A stretch of DNA of 64,000 nt from contig CM039210.1 of assembly GCA_008360975.2 (NCBI GenBank), positions 17,879,007 to 17,943,006 of the forward strand, read 5' to 3'. The position numbers and the translations under genes were made by a program. Below, piece after piece: positions 43,604 to 54,580 of the stretch; position 1 is the stretch's first letter, and every line of letters begins with the position of its first letter. The DNA is from Lichenostomus cassidix (lineage: Eukaryota > Chordata > Aves > Passeriformes > Meliphagidae). Under the pieces are notes generated by a model. It saw only the letters and a program-made list of their open reading frames with translations, was not told the DNA's origin and ran no database searches.

Positions 43604-45713
43604 CCCTAGCAGACCCGCTGGTTAAAATTAAGCTAGGGGAACGGGAGGTGGAGTTTTTGGTGGATACTGGAGCCACATTCTCAGTCCTGAATCAAACTTT
43701 GAGTCCTATAAGCAGTAATTACATCCAAGTTATCAGGGCCACAGGGAAAACTGAAAATGCCTACTTTTTGAGACCTTTAAAATTTACACTAGGCAAGAAA
43801 ATGGGAATACACCAATTTTTATACCTTCCAAATTCACCAAAACCCCTATTAGGCAGAGATCTACAAACCTGGTTAGAAGCAAAAATAGAATTCACAGAAC
43901 AAGGAATGAGACTAGAGGTCCCTGAGGAAAAATTAATTATGGCTTTAAGCCTAGCAAATATCCCTGAAAAAGAAGAAATACCCATAGATAGTGAAATAAC
44001 TGATCAAGTGCTCCCCTTGGTATGGGATGTCAAAATTCCAGGAAGATCAAAACAGGCTTCCCCAGTGGTTATTGAACTGCTGGAAGGAGTGCAGCCAGTA
44101 TCAGTAAAACAATATCCACTAAGGCATGAAGCACGGGTAGGAATAGAACCAATAATTGCTAAATTTATTGATCGAGGGTTGTTGAGAGACTGTAGGTCTG
44201 CCTACAATACCCCAATTCTACCAGTGCAAAAGCCAAACGGAAGTTACAGATTAGTACAGGACCTGAGGGCAATAAATGCAATAACAAAAACACTACATCC
44301 TGTACTGTCTAACCTTTACACCTTGCTTACAAAATTGCAAAGTGACTGGGTGTGGTTTTCAGTTTTAGATTTAAAAGATGCTTTCTTTTGTCTGCCATTG
44401 GCTGAAAGCAGTCAAGAAATTTTTGCCTTTGAATGGGAAAACCCCAAAACAGGGAGAAAAAGCCAACTTACATGGACTGTATTGCCACAAGGATTCAAAA
44501 ATAGCCCCACGATATTTGGAGATCAATTAGCTAAAGAACTGGAAGGCTGAACACTGCCCTTTGGGGAAGGTACACTTCTGCAGTATGTTGATGGCCTACT
44601 AATAGCAACAAACACTCGTGAAGACTGCAAGAATTGGACTGTAAGCCTTTTAAATTTTCTGGAACTAAGTGGATATAGAGTCTCTCCTGAGAAGGCTCAG
44701 TTGGTCCTCCAGAAAGTTACATATCTGGGATATGAATTGGCAGGAGGAGAGAGAGCCTTGGGAAACAACCGGAAGAAGGCAATCTGTCAAATGCCGTGGC
44801 CAACTACAATCAAAGAACTGAAAACTTTTCTGGGCATGACAGGATGGTGTAGGTTGTGGATCCCTCGTTATGGGTTGATTGTGAAACCCCTGTACCTGCT
44901 CCTAAAGGAAACCAAGGGCACCTACCTATGCTGGACACCAGAGACTAATAATGCATTTGTAACTCTGAAACGTGAGCTAATGCAAGCCCCAGCATTGGGT
45001 ATACCAGATATCACTAAACCTTTTCTGTTGTTCTCACATGAGAGGCAAGGACTGGCGTTGGGACTTTTGGCACAGAAGCTGGGACCCTACAAAAGGCCAG
45101 TGGCTTATTTCTCCAAGCAATTGGATGTGGTCAGCCAAGGATGGCCCGCCTGCCTTTGTGCAGTGGCAGCTGTGATCCTGAACATAGAAGAAGCCCGCAA
45201 GTTCACAATGGGCCAGAAGATAACTGTTTTTGTCTCTCATACAGTGTCAGCAGTGCTCACACAGAAAGGAAATCACTGGTTAACCCCATCTCGCTTTCTC
45301 AAATATCAAGCTGTCCTAGCAGAATCAGAGGATGTGAGTATCCAGGTAACCAAGATCTTAAATCCAGCAGCTTACCTCCAGGGCAGAGCTACCGAAGAGC
45401 CTGTACAACATGACTGCATTGAAACCATGGAGGCAGTTTACTCCAGCCGCCCAGACCTGAAGGACTCTCCGCTGGAAGATGCGGAAAACTGGTTCACTGA
45501 TGGAAGCAGTTATGTCAGAGATGGTAAGCGCCTTGCTGGGCATGCAGTTACAACCACAGATGCCATCATTGAAGCAAAACTGTTACCTGTGGGGACATCT
45601 GCTCAAAAGGCTGAGATAATAGCTCTAAATCGAGCCTTGGCACTAGCCGAAGGAAAGGCTGTCAACATTTGGACTGATTCAAGGTATGCTTTTGGGATGG
45701 TACATGCTCACGG
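43585..45713 (+). pseudogene. pol: ERV-G pol: protease, reverse transcriptase, RNase H part
   Basis: In frame with gag: protease (FLVDTGATFSVL at about 43657), RT with LVQDLRAINAITKT and LPQGFKNSPTIF, then a TGA at 44548-44550 where a Trp is expected, then the catalytic box and RNase H (WFTDGSSY, AEIIALNRAL, WTDSRYAFG). The RT box reads Tyr-Val-Asp-Gly (44584-44595), so the second catalytic Asp is lost. The frame otherwise stays open to the LTR-N insertion at 45714. This pol is therefore inactive although little decayed. Confidence 0.92.
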
Positions 45714-46367
45714 TGATTTAGGCTAAAATAGAAATTACTAATGTAAAAGAACTAGAAGCTGGATAATAGTAATAATAATATTTTTGAACTGATTTAGAGA
45801 GCCTGAGATTGGATAATGATTTACTAAGTTATGCCTGCTGCGATCCATTTATTATTCACTTAATGAATTTGTGCCTACCTGGTATTGGGGAGGATGGAGA
45901 GAAGAGAGCCAAATAATTGAGAGAAACCACCAAGTGTAACTGACCATCCCGCCCTTGGACCCCAGAACCGGTACGAGTTGGTTCTCAGGCTTGGACTAGG
46001 ACCAAGGACCCAAGGGAGCATGCGCAAGGGAACAGGGTGAACAGTTCATCGTGATGAAGAGTATGGATCATGTCATAATTAATCATCGGGACCCTTGCCC
46101 ACAATTAATCTGAAGACACTGCGCTTGCACGGGCATATTTAAATGAACTTTGAACTCATTATAATACGAAGCGGGGATAGATAATGAATATGTATAGGGG
46201 CTTTGTCTAACTTTATGCATATGTAGTCTGTAACCTAATATAAACCTAGTGAAGTTCTGCTGAGGGTGTGCATGCCTTTGGAGGGGCTACCCCCCATGCA
46301 CCCCAGCTGGAATAAACACATACCTACTTCATAACTATCTGACTAGTGGAGTCAATTCCGTGCTTCA
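45714..46367 (+). repeat. Solo LTR-N, copy 1
   Basis: 654 bp, TGATTTAGG...CGTGCTTCA, with TSD ACGG (45710-45713 and 46368-46371), inserted in ERV-G RNase H. TATA-like AATATAAACC near 46237 and GGAATAAACAC near 46310 give plus orientation. Confidence 0.92.
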
Positions 46368-47782
46368 ACGGGGCTATCTGGAAGGAGAGGGGTTTATTAA
46401 CCTCACGGAAGAAAGAAGTCAAGCATGCTACTGAAATCTTACAATTGCTAGAAGCAGTGCTGAAACCTTCAAAAGTGGCTATAATGCATTGTAAAGGGCA
46501 CTCCCAGGGGAACACCATCCCTGAACTGGGAAATGCTATGGCAGACAAAACAGCAAAGACAGTGGCTGGTGCGGTTCAAATACAAGCCCTAGCTCTAATC
46601 CCTTCTAGCATCCTTATGGGTGAGAAACTCCCACCATATGACACTGATGATTTGAATTGGATACAAAAAGAGAAAGGACAAATAGGAGCAGATGGGTGGG
46701 CTAGAATAAAGGATCTCCTGGTCATACCCAGAAAACTGTTAAAGTTATTTATCCAAAGCGAACATTCCAAAACACATTGGGGAGTTAATGCCTTACATAA
46801 CCATTTAAAGGGCAAAGTGATAGCAACAAAATTAAAGGAGACAATCGAGGACATAACTTCCACTTGTGAAATCTGTCTTAAAAACAACCCTAATACCACT
46901 GTTAGGCAAAATACTGGAACAATCCTCAAAGGAGCCTTACTAAGGGATGTATGGCAAATTGACTTTTCTGAATTACCTAGAAAGGGGGGATACAAGTACC
47001 TTTTAGTCCTCACGGACACTTTCTCAGGTTGGCTGGAAGCCTTCCCTTGTAGAACAAATAAAGCTAGAGAAGTTGTTAAAGCCTTAGTACAAGAAATAAT
47101 TCCACGATTTGGGGTACCCAGGGAAATTAATTCTTATAGGGGATCACACTTTGTAGCTCAGGTGGTTCAGGGAGTAAGTAATCTACTAGGCATACGCTGG
47201 CAACTACATACACCATACAGACCACAGGCAAATGGACAAGTCGAAAAGATGAATCACTTAATAAAGCAACAATTAGCCAAAATTTGTCAAGAAACCAACT
47301 TATATTGGTATCAGGCTCTGCCCATGGCTTTGCTAAGAATTAGGGTAAAACCACGGCTCAAGGAAAAACTGAGTCCCTTTGAAATTCTGTATGGAAGGCC
47401 CTATAGAGCAAATGTGATTCACAATGACAGTGTGGCTCTGGTAGGGCAAAGCTATCTAATAGATTATGTAAAACATTTAGGTCAAAAATTACAATCAATA
47501 CACACTACCATTCTTAATTGTAAACCCCCACCACCTGATAAACTATTTCATAATGTGAATCCGGGGGATTGGGTTTATGTTAAGTCTCTTTCAGGAAATC
47601 CACTCCAGGAAAAGTGGGAAGGACCTTATCAAACATTGCTGGTGACTCATACAGCAATTAAAGTACAGGGAAAATCTACTTGGATCCATTATACCAGGAC
47701 CAAACTTGCACCAAGACCAGAGTGGGAGACAAGAAGAACAGGACCTCTGCGCCTTCAAATACGAAAGATCAATACAACATGA
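46368..47782 (+). pseudogene. pol: ERV-G pol: RNase H end and integrase
   Basis: After the LTR-N insertion the frame runs open to a stop at 47780-47782. It completes RNase H ([12 protein letters not shown]) and encodes integrase: zinc-binding HSKTHWG ... CEICLKN, the first catalytic Asp in WQIDF, and the Glu in GQVEKMN. The second catalytic Asp is replaced by Tyr (EINSYRG, codon 47135-47137), which should abolish strand transfer. The C-terminal domain ([10 protein letters not shown] ... WIHYTRTKL) is present. The inserted LTR plus TSD accounts for the frame change from the upstream part. Confidence 0.92.
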
Positions 47783-48182
47783 TCTGGACCATGCTAGTGA
47801 TGCTGGTAATTGGGGCAGGTGCATGGGACCAAAAAGGAATCTTCAATTAATGGAAAGTTATAAATACAAGCTGTTGCAGTTACAAAATACAAACATTGCA
47901 TCAGATTACTTTAGATGACACTTCTTGAGGGTTTAAAGAGGTATGGGACAAACTTATAGCATCGTTACCCAACTTAAACCTGGCTTAAACAATTGTTTGT
48001 AATAGTTATTGGTATTTTTGCATTGTCACTTACTGTTTGTATTAGTAGTTATTGTTGTATAATATTATGTACTTAGAATTGCGATGCTTATGCTCAATGG
48101 CAAAAGTACAAACTTAGATATAAAATAGAGAAAGCTATTTACTTTCATGACATACAAGATTTGTAAAAAATTACAAATTACA
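47779..48182 (+). pseudogene. env: ERV-G env, internally deleted remnant
   Basis: Starts with a signal-peptide-like [16 protein letters not shown] immediately overlapping the end of pol, then stops. Some 100 bp later a TM-type tail appears (VWDKLIASLPN, then a hydrophobic FVIVIGIFALSLTVCISSY span at about 47985-48055). SU and most of TM are missing, so env has lost well over 1 kb. Confidence 0.75.
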
Positions 48183-48195
48183 AAAGAAAAGGGAT
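48183..48195 (+). promoter_or_regulatory. ERV-G polypurine tract
   Basis: AAAGAAAAGGGAT directly before the 3' LTR, the expected plus-strand primer. Confidence 0.75.
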
Positions 48196-48666
48196 TGAGA
48201 AAGATTCTCTGAGCTTTTGCCCCCCTTCCACCAGCACAGGCGCCTGTCTGTGGCTTCCAGGGCTGAAGGCTGAACTCTTAATTCAAATTCAAATTGTCTG
48301 GCCTGATGGCTTATCAGCTAAGCATGCATTTGAAACCAGCACAGAAACCACTGAATCATCCCATGAAAGACCTTCAGTTGGAGGGGGCTTTAGGGGTCTC
48401 CAAAGACCACCAGGACATACAGAGACTGCATGGTGCACATGCTAATGATATTAATGACTTCCGAGAAATGATTTGTGTAACCACTCCTATCCTGAAGAAT
48501 GTAATGAATATTCATGAATTTTACCTATAACACTGTGTCTTTGGGGGTACTGAGGTGTGTGTGTTTGGTGGAAACAATTCCCCACACCCGGTGCATCGAA
48601 TAAAGCAAATACCCACTTCTCTGACTTGGTCTCTGAAGTGTCTCTGGGCTCGATTGGGGCGAATCA
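48196..48666 (+). repeat. LTR-G, 3' LTR of ERV-G
   Basis: 471 bp, nearly identical to the 5' LTR. Promoter and AATAAA (near 48600) are conserved. Right flank CAATT. Confidence 0.92.
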
Positions 48667-48911
48667 CAATTAAGTATTGTTTTAGATGGGGATTTGTGTG
48701 TGTGTGCTTTCATAGTCACCCGCGGCTGTTTCAAGCAGCCAGGAAGATAGCCTTAGAAATGCAAATTAACACTGCTGAGTGGAAGGTGTGGAAAGTGTGT
48801 GCCTCTCAATGCCTGCTTGCAAAGACATTGCAAAAAAAAAGTAGCAAAAAAAAAAAAAGTATATTAAAGAATTTCCAAAGGGGGGTGGTGGGGACAAAAA
48901 TTCATCCTTCT
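48667..48911 (+). other. ERV-P-like sequence up to an assembly gap
   Basis: Contains a CAAGCAGCCAGGAAGATAGCC stretch related to 61830-61860, two long A-runs (48831-48840 and 48848-48859), and at the gap edge an AGAATTTCCAA...ATTCATCCTTCT segment related to 63353-63395. Non-coding here. Confidence 0.5.
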
Positions 48912-49411
48912 NNNNNNNNNNNNNNNNNNNNNNNNNNNNNNNNNNNNNNNNNNNNNNNNNNNNNNNNNNNNNNNNNNNNNNNNNNNNNNNNNNNNNNNNN
49001 NNNNNNNNNNNNNNNNNNNNNNNNNNNNNNNNNNNNNNNNNNNNNNNNNNNNNNNNNNNNNNNNNNNNNNNNNNNNNNNNNNNNNNNNNNNNNNNNNNNN
49101 NNNNNNNNNNNNNNNNNNNNNNNNNNNNNNNNNNNNNNNNNNNNNNNNNNNNNNNNNNNNNNNNNNNNNNNNNNNNNNNNNNNNNNNNNNNNNNNNNNNN
49201 NNNNNNNNNNNNNNNNNNNNNNNNNNNNNNNNNNNNNNNNNNNNNNNNNNNNNNNNNNNNNNNNNNNNNNNNNNNNNNNNNNNNNNNNNNNNNNNNNNNN
49301 NNNNNNNNNNNNNNNNNNNNNNNNNNNNNNNNNNNNNNNNNNNNNNNNNNNNNNNNNNNNNNNNNNNNNNNNNNNNNNNNNNNNNNNNNNNNNNNNNNNN
49401 NNNNNNNNNNN
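48912..49411. other. Assembly gap, 500 N
   Basis: Exactly 500 undetermined bases, a conventional placeholder length, so the true distance is unknown. LTR-L starts at the first base after it. Confidence 0.99.
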
Positions 49412-49948
49412 TGATGCCTGATGGGTTTTTGTATTTTTTATTTTACTTTTATACTCTCTTTATATATATCCTTTATATATAACCTTTTACCCTTCCCTGT
49501 TCCTGTACTTTTTACTCCCTGTATCTTAATCCTACATGTCTATCACCCTAGTACCCCTTGCCCTGCTCAGAATCCTTTGGGAAGACGAAACAAACCCACA
49601 ATCTCAAAAGCATGACGCACAACCTTGAACAGAGCCCCCATCACTGAGACATGTTTTTTGTAAGCTAAGTAGCAATCTTTTGGGGGGAAGCAATTTTAAT
49701 AAGGGGGCAATTACTTCATTTGTTAGACTTCTTATTGGAGACTTTTAGATAGGTATTCTAATCTAGGCTGTCCATAAATTGTATACGGGGGATATCGTTG
49801 GAGCTTTTTGGGCTTTTGGCTTTTGGGCTGGCCTTTGGGGCTTGCTTGTTCGTCGGTGCGCATCTGGGATCCTATTAAACCAAGGTAAAACCCCTATCCC
49901 ATACTGTGTGTCTGCATCTTAAAATTTTTCTAGCAATTTAAGGCATCA
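49412..49948 (+). repeat. LTR-L, copy 2 (complete)
   Basis: 537 bp with perfect 8-bp inverted ends TGATGCCT...AGGCATCA, the same ends as LTR-B. TATATATATC near 49464 and ATTAAACC near 49877. The left flank is in the gap, so no TSD can be checked. The right flank is class I pol. Confidence 0.85.
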
Positions 49949-51340
49949 ATGGTAACTGAGGCCTGAAAGCTGACGACGGGAAGATATCTGATTGTTAAAG
50001 TTTCACATCAAGTTAAAGCTTTGTTAACCGAAAGGGCCTCTAAATGGATGACCAGCACTCAGTTATTACAGTATGAATCTTGTTTAATGGAACGGGAGGA
50101 TTTAGAATTGAGAAGTGGGGAAGGGTTTAACCTAGCCTTCTGTCTGAACGGCCCTGAAGGGGGGAGGCAGGAAGAAATCCATGACTGCAAGTAATAGATT
50201 TCCAGAGCCGGGCTAGGGAGGATTTGGACATGCTCCCTGGCCTGAGGGAGAAAATGTGTTTATCGATGGATCTTCAAGGGTGATAGAAGGGAAGCGATTC
50301 ACAGGATACGCTATCATCAATGGAAGGGAATTAAGGGAAGGGGGGAGATTACCGCCCACATGGTCTGCTAAAACAGCAGAGCTGTATGCACTTGTAAGAG
50401 ACCGAGAATTATATCGGGGCAAGATAGTGAATATTTTTACTGATTCTAAATATGCATATGGGGTGATACATGCATTTAGGAATTCATGGGAAGAAAGAGG
50501 TTTACTAACCTGCAGAGGGAAAACAGCTCATGAGACCCTAATTTCTCGCCTATTGGAGGTGGTGAATTTACCAAAAAGGGTGGCAATAATCCATGTTAGG
50601 GGACACCAGGCGGGTGCTCAGAGGAAGCAATAGGTAATCGACTGGCTGATGAAGAGGCTCGGAATGCTGCACTGCTGCCAGAAACCTCTAAGATCCTCTC
50701 TTTGCTCCCAGTAGCTCCACCACTGCCAGAGAAACTGACTTTTCCACCAAAGGAGCTTAAGATAATTTAAAAAAGTGGAGCAGAGGAAAGAGAGGATAAG
50801 TGGTTTACAAGGGATGGCAATCAGTGGATACCAAAAGCTCTAGCCTTACAAATATTAAAACAACTCCATGAAGGGAGTAATTTGGGCTCTTGAAAATTGG
50901 CAGAAGCCTTCCTTAAATTATATGCTGCTGTGGGTCTTTTTAATCTGGCAAAATGAGCTATTGAGTGTTGTTTGATTTGTGCTAAAACAAATAACAGGGT
51001 TACAAGGAAAATTGCCAGGGGAGGGAGGCCTTGGGCTGTATGTCCCTTCCAAAGATGCCAGGTGGATTTTACTGAAATGCGAGTAGCAAGGTTTAAATAT
51101 CTTCTAGTAATAGTATGTCAGCTAACAGGGTGGCCAGAAGCATTTGTAACTGCTTCAGCAACTGTAGGATCAGTTATTAAGGTATTTTTGGAGCAAATAA
51201 TTCTGCAATATGGAATTGTGGAGGCAATAGACTCAGATAGGGGAACTCACTTTACAGGAAAAGTTCTTCAAGGGGCCATGGCTGCTTTAGGCATACAATG
51301 GAACCGCCATACCCCCTGGCACCCCCAGAGTTCGGGTCGG
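49949..51340 (+). pseudogene. pol: ERV-P pol: connection, RNase H, integrase core
   Basis: A degraded class I pol. RNase H spans about 50256-50640 (FIDGSSR, AELYALVRDREL, FTDSKYAYG, HVRGHQAG) and is open for 125 codons before a frameshift. Integrase follows with CLICAKTNN, the catalytic CQVDF and DSDRG, and ends at PQSSGR, where LTR-G is inserted. Stops occur near 50768, 50894 and 50955. Its relative copy 2 is at 62655-63370. Confidence 0.85.
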
Positions 51341-51747
51341 TGATTCACCCCAATCGAGCCCAGAGACACTTCAGAGACCAAGTCAGAGAAGTGGGTATTT
51401 GCTTTATTTAATGCACCGGGTGTGGGGGAATTGTTTCCACCAAACACACACACCAGTACCTCCAAAGGCACAGTGTTATAGGTAAAATTCATGAATATTC
51501 ATTACATTCTTCAGGATAGGAGTGGTTATACAAATTACTTCTCATAAGTCATTAATATTATTAGCGATTTCTTGTGCTCAATGGCAAAAGGATTCCTTTT
51601 GCCCCCTTTTATCTTGATAAGATTAAGGGAATCCACAAGGCCAGAACTGACCAGCGCTGTGCTGGTGGAAGGGCTAAAAGCTCAAAGAAACAAGAATGGT
51701 TGAAGTGCAAATAGATTTGGGTTTTCTATTTGACTACTCCTTTCTCA
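51341..51747 (-). repeat. Solo LTR-G, diverged copy
   Basis: 407 bp, TGATTCACCCC...CCTTTCTCA, with an approximate 4-bp TSD (TCGG left, TTGG right) inside integrase codons. The middle differs from the other LTR-G copies, with a deletion and an unrelated-looking stretch (51575-51650). Confidence 0.82.
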
Positions 51748-52351
51748 TTGGGTAGAAAGAATGAATGGGGAAATGAAGAAACACCTTTTAAAGCTGGTGA
51801 TAGAAACTAAGATGCAATGGGTATGGCTTTTGCCACTGGCTTTGGCAAAAATAAGGGCCAGACCCAGGGAAGATATTCAGTTATCTCCCTTTGAATTGGT
51901 GTTTGGAATTCCTTACCCTTGTAGTTCTCAGCCTAGTGGGGTGTTAGAGATAAGTTATGTATATTTAAAACAATATGTGGCCCGCATACTGTCTCTTGAG
52001 AAATCTCTTTGAAAAGAAGCTCAGCTGGCACAGACCCTGCCTTTGGTCTTTGCTGTTCATAATGTTCAGCCAGGAGATTGGGTCCTAGTTAAGAAGTAGA
52101 AAGAAGCACCACTGGTGGCAAAGTGGCGTGGACTTTTCCAAGTGTAACTGACCACAGAAACAGCCGTCAAGACAGCTGAACACAGATGGACCCGTCAGAC
52201 TTGGGTCAAGGCCTCCAAAGCCCCAAAGGTTTGGACATCTCAGCTGGAGGAAAAGGACTGACAATCCGCAGGAGTGGACCAGAGCAGCAGCCAGTGCGTC
52301 AACATCGGGGGAAGCCTTGTGTACCTACCCACAGATTGTCTGCTGAAATAG
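51748..52351 (+). pseudogene. pol: ERV-P integrase, Glu motif and C-terminal domain
   Basis: Resumes with VERMNGEMKKH, supplying the catalytic Glu, then LALAKIRARPRE and SPFELVFG, and the SH3-like end (PGDWVLVKK ... AEHRWTRQTW). Stops are present near 52012 and 52100. It ends at LTR-N sequence. No env of ERV-P is seen. Confidence 0.83.
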
Positions 52352-52646
52352 TGAGGCGTGGAATGACTCCACTAGTCAGATAGTTATGAAGTAGGTATGT
52401 GTTTATTCCAGCTGGGGTGCATGGGAGGTAGCCCCTCCAAAAGCATGCACACCCTCAGCAGCACTTCACTGGGTTTATATTAGGTTACAGGTCACATATG
52501 CATAAAGTTAGACAAAGCCCCTATACATATTCATTATCTATCCCCGCTTCGTATTATAATGAGTTCAAAGTTCATTTAAATATGCTCGCGCAAGCGCAGT
52601 GTCACAGATTAATTGTGGGCGATTACTAATTTAAGAGAACTAGAAG

Positions 52647-52677
<31 letters not shown>

Positions 52678-53714
52678 TTTTTGAACTGATTTAGAAGGCC
52701 AGAGATTGGATAATGATTTACTAAGATTTGCTTGCTGAAGACAATTTATTATTCACTTAATGATTTTGTGCCTACCTGGTATCGGGGAGGATAGAGAGAA
52801 GTGTCCTAGGTTGCAATATAGATGTAGTTAAGTATTCTATTACCACCAGCTGTGGGCCGTTAGCTGCTATCACCTGCTAATGACCCACCCCGCATGACAG
52901 ACAATGGGCCATCAGGGACCCACCATGTGACTCATGGACTTATCCCATTGTGGGATACTCTGCCCAGGAGGGAGGAGCCAGGTGTTCCCACCTGGATATA
53001 ACCTGGCCTTGGAACTGCCTGAGCTAGCCCTGTCTACTGGGTTCCCAGAGGACGAGAGCTACCACTGGATCTTCAGCTGGAGACTAGACCTTCACAGGAT
53101 CACCGCTTCAACTGGACTACTTCAGTTGGACTGCTACTACCACCCTAACAGGGTGTTAGGTTGTATCTGACTTTGTCAGTGCTTTTCCTTGTATTATTTC
53201 ACTTATTTTTAATTTCAATCTTGACGTGTGATCTCCCACTGGTTTGTTTTCAAACCAATACAAGAAGAGAGCCAAATAATTGAGAAAAACTACTGAGTGT
53301 GACTGAACATCCTGCCCTCAGACCCCAGAACTGGTACAAGTTAGTTCTAAGGTTTGGACTTGGACCAAGAACCAAGGGAGCGTGTGCAAGGGAACAGGGT
53401 GAAGAGTTCATCCTGAGGAAGACTACTGATTACACCCTCATTAATCATTTGCGACCCTCACCCACAATTAATCTGTGACACTATGCTTGTGTGAGCATAT
53501 TTAAATGAACTTTGAACTCATTATAATGCGAAGCGGGGATAGGTAATGAATATGTATAGGGGCTTTGTGTAAGCCTGTAAGCTAATATAAACGTAGTGAA
53601 GTGCTGCTCATGGCCTGCATGCTTTTGGAGGGGCTACCCCCCATGCACCTCCAGCTGGAATAAATGCATACCTACTTCATAACTATCTGAGTTGTGGAGT
53701 CATTCCGCGCCTCA
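52352..53714. repeat. LTR-N inverted pair
   Basis: 52352-52616 is the 3' half of LTR-N in minus orientation. From about 52623 an LTR-N in plus orientation begins, is interrupted by LTR-H (52802-53262) and ends at 53714. The two 3' halves form inverted arms of about 265 bp that differ at many positions. A short AAT microsatellite (about 52653-52675) lies near the centre. Confidence 0.82.
52802..53262 (+). repeat. Solo LTR-H, copy 5
   Basis: 461 bp, TGTCCTAGG...CCAATACA, with a perfect TSD AGAAG (52797-52801 and 53263-53267), inserted in LTR-N. Confidence 0.93.
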
Positions 53715-54098
53715 GTTTGACCTTGGCTAAATGCCAAGCACTTACAATATCTGCTCTTTCTGTTCTCTCTTTCCACAGCTGAGCAGAGGAGAGGAAAAAA
53801 GTTAACACACAAAGGACTTATGAGTTGAGATAAGGAACCAAGAGAAGATGCACTGAGGGCAAAACAGGCTTGAACTTAAAGTTGCAAAGTGATTTATTGC
53901 TAACAGAGTCAGAGGAAGATAAATAAGAAGTAAAATAAAGCCTTCAAAGACACCGTTTCTCCTCTTATCCCACTCCCTCCTCCCCACCAGCAGCACAGGG
54001 AGACAGGGTATGGGGCTTTGGTGAGTCCATCAGTGAGATCTTCCGCTGCTCAGGGATAGGAGTTGTCCTCTGAGTTGCCGTGGGATCCATCTCATGGG
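53715..54098 (-). repeat. LTR-K fragment, copy 2
   Basis: Matches the start of LTR-K copy 1 from GTTTGACC to a CTCATGG point (compare 10576-11155), without the tandem expansions. A minus-strand AATAAA near 53893. It is cut by the ERV-G copy 2 LTR. Confidence 0.8.
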
Positions 54099-54580
54099 TG
54101 AGAAAGATTCTCTGAGCTTTGCCCCCCTTCCACCAGCACAGGCGCCTGTCTGTGGCTTCCAGGGCTGAAGGCTGAACTCTTATTTCAAATTCAAACTGTA
54201 GGTAACAGCTCTGGCCTGATGGCTTATCAGCTAAGCATGCATTTGAAACCAGCACAGAAACCACTGAATCATCCCATGAAGGACCTTCACCTTGGAGGGG
54301 GCTTTGGGGGTCTCCAAAGACCACCAGGATATACGGAGCATGCGTGGTGCACATGCTAATGATATTAATGACTTCTGAGAAATGATTTGTATAACCACTC
54401 CTATCCTGAAGAATGTAATTAATATTCATGATTTTACCTATAACACTGTGTCACTGGGGTACTGAGGTATGTGTGTTTGGTGGAAACAATTCCCCACACA
54501 TCCGGTGCACCGAATAAAGCAAATACCCACTTCTCTGACTTGGTCTCTGAAGTGTCTCTGAGCTTGATTGGGCCGAATCA
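54099..54580 (+). repeat. LTR-G, 5' LTR of ERV-G copy 2
   Basis: 482 bp, TGAGAAAG...GGCCGAATCA, followed after three bases by the primer binding site. AATAAA near 54515. It has the 13-bp segment lacking in ERV-G copy 1. Confidence 0.9.

Noticed and set aside
40668..48671. A perfect target duplication around ERV-G
   Set aside because: Left CATT and right CAAT differ; the match is only approximate and might be chance or mutation.
48555..49421. A 288-codon frame across the run of N
   Set aside because: Most of it is undetermined sequence; the readable ends are LTR-G and LTR-L.
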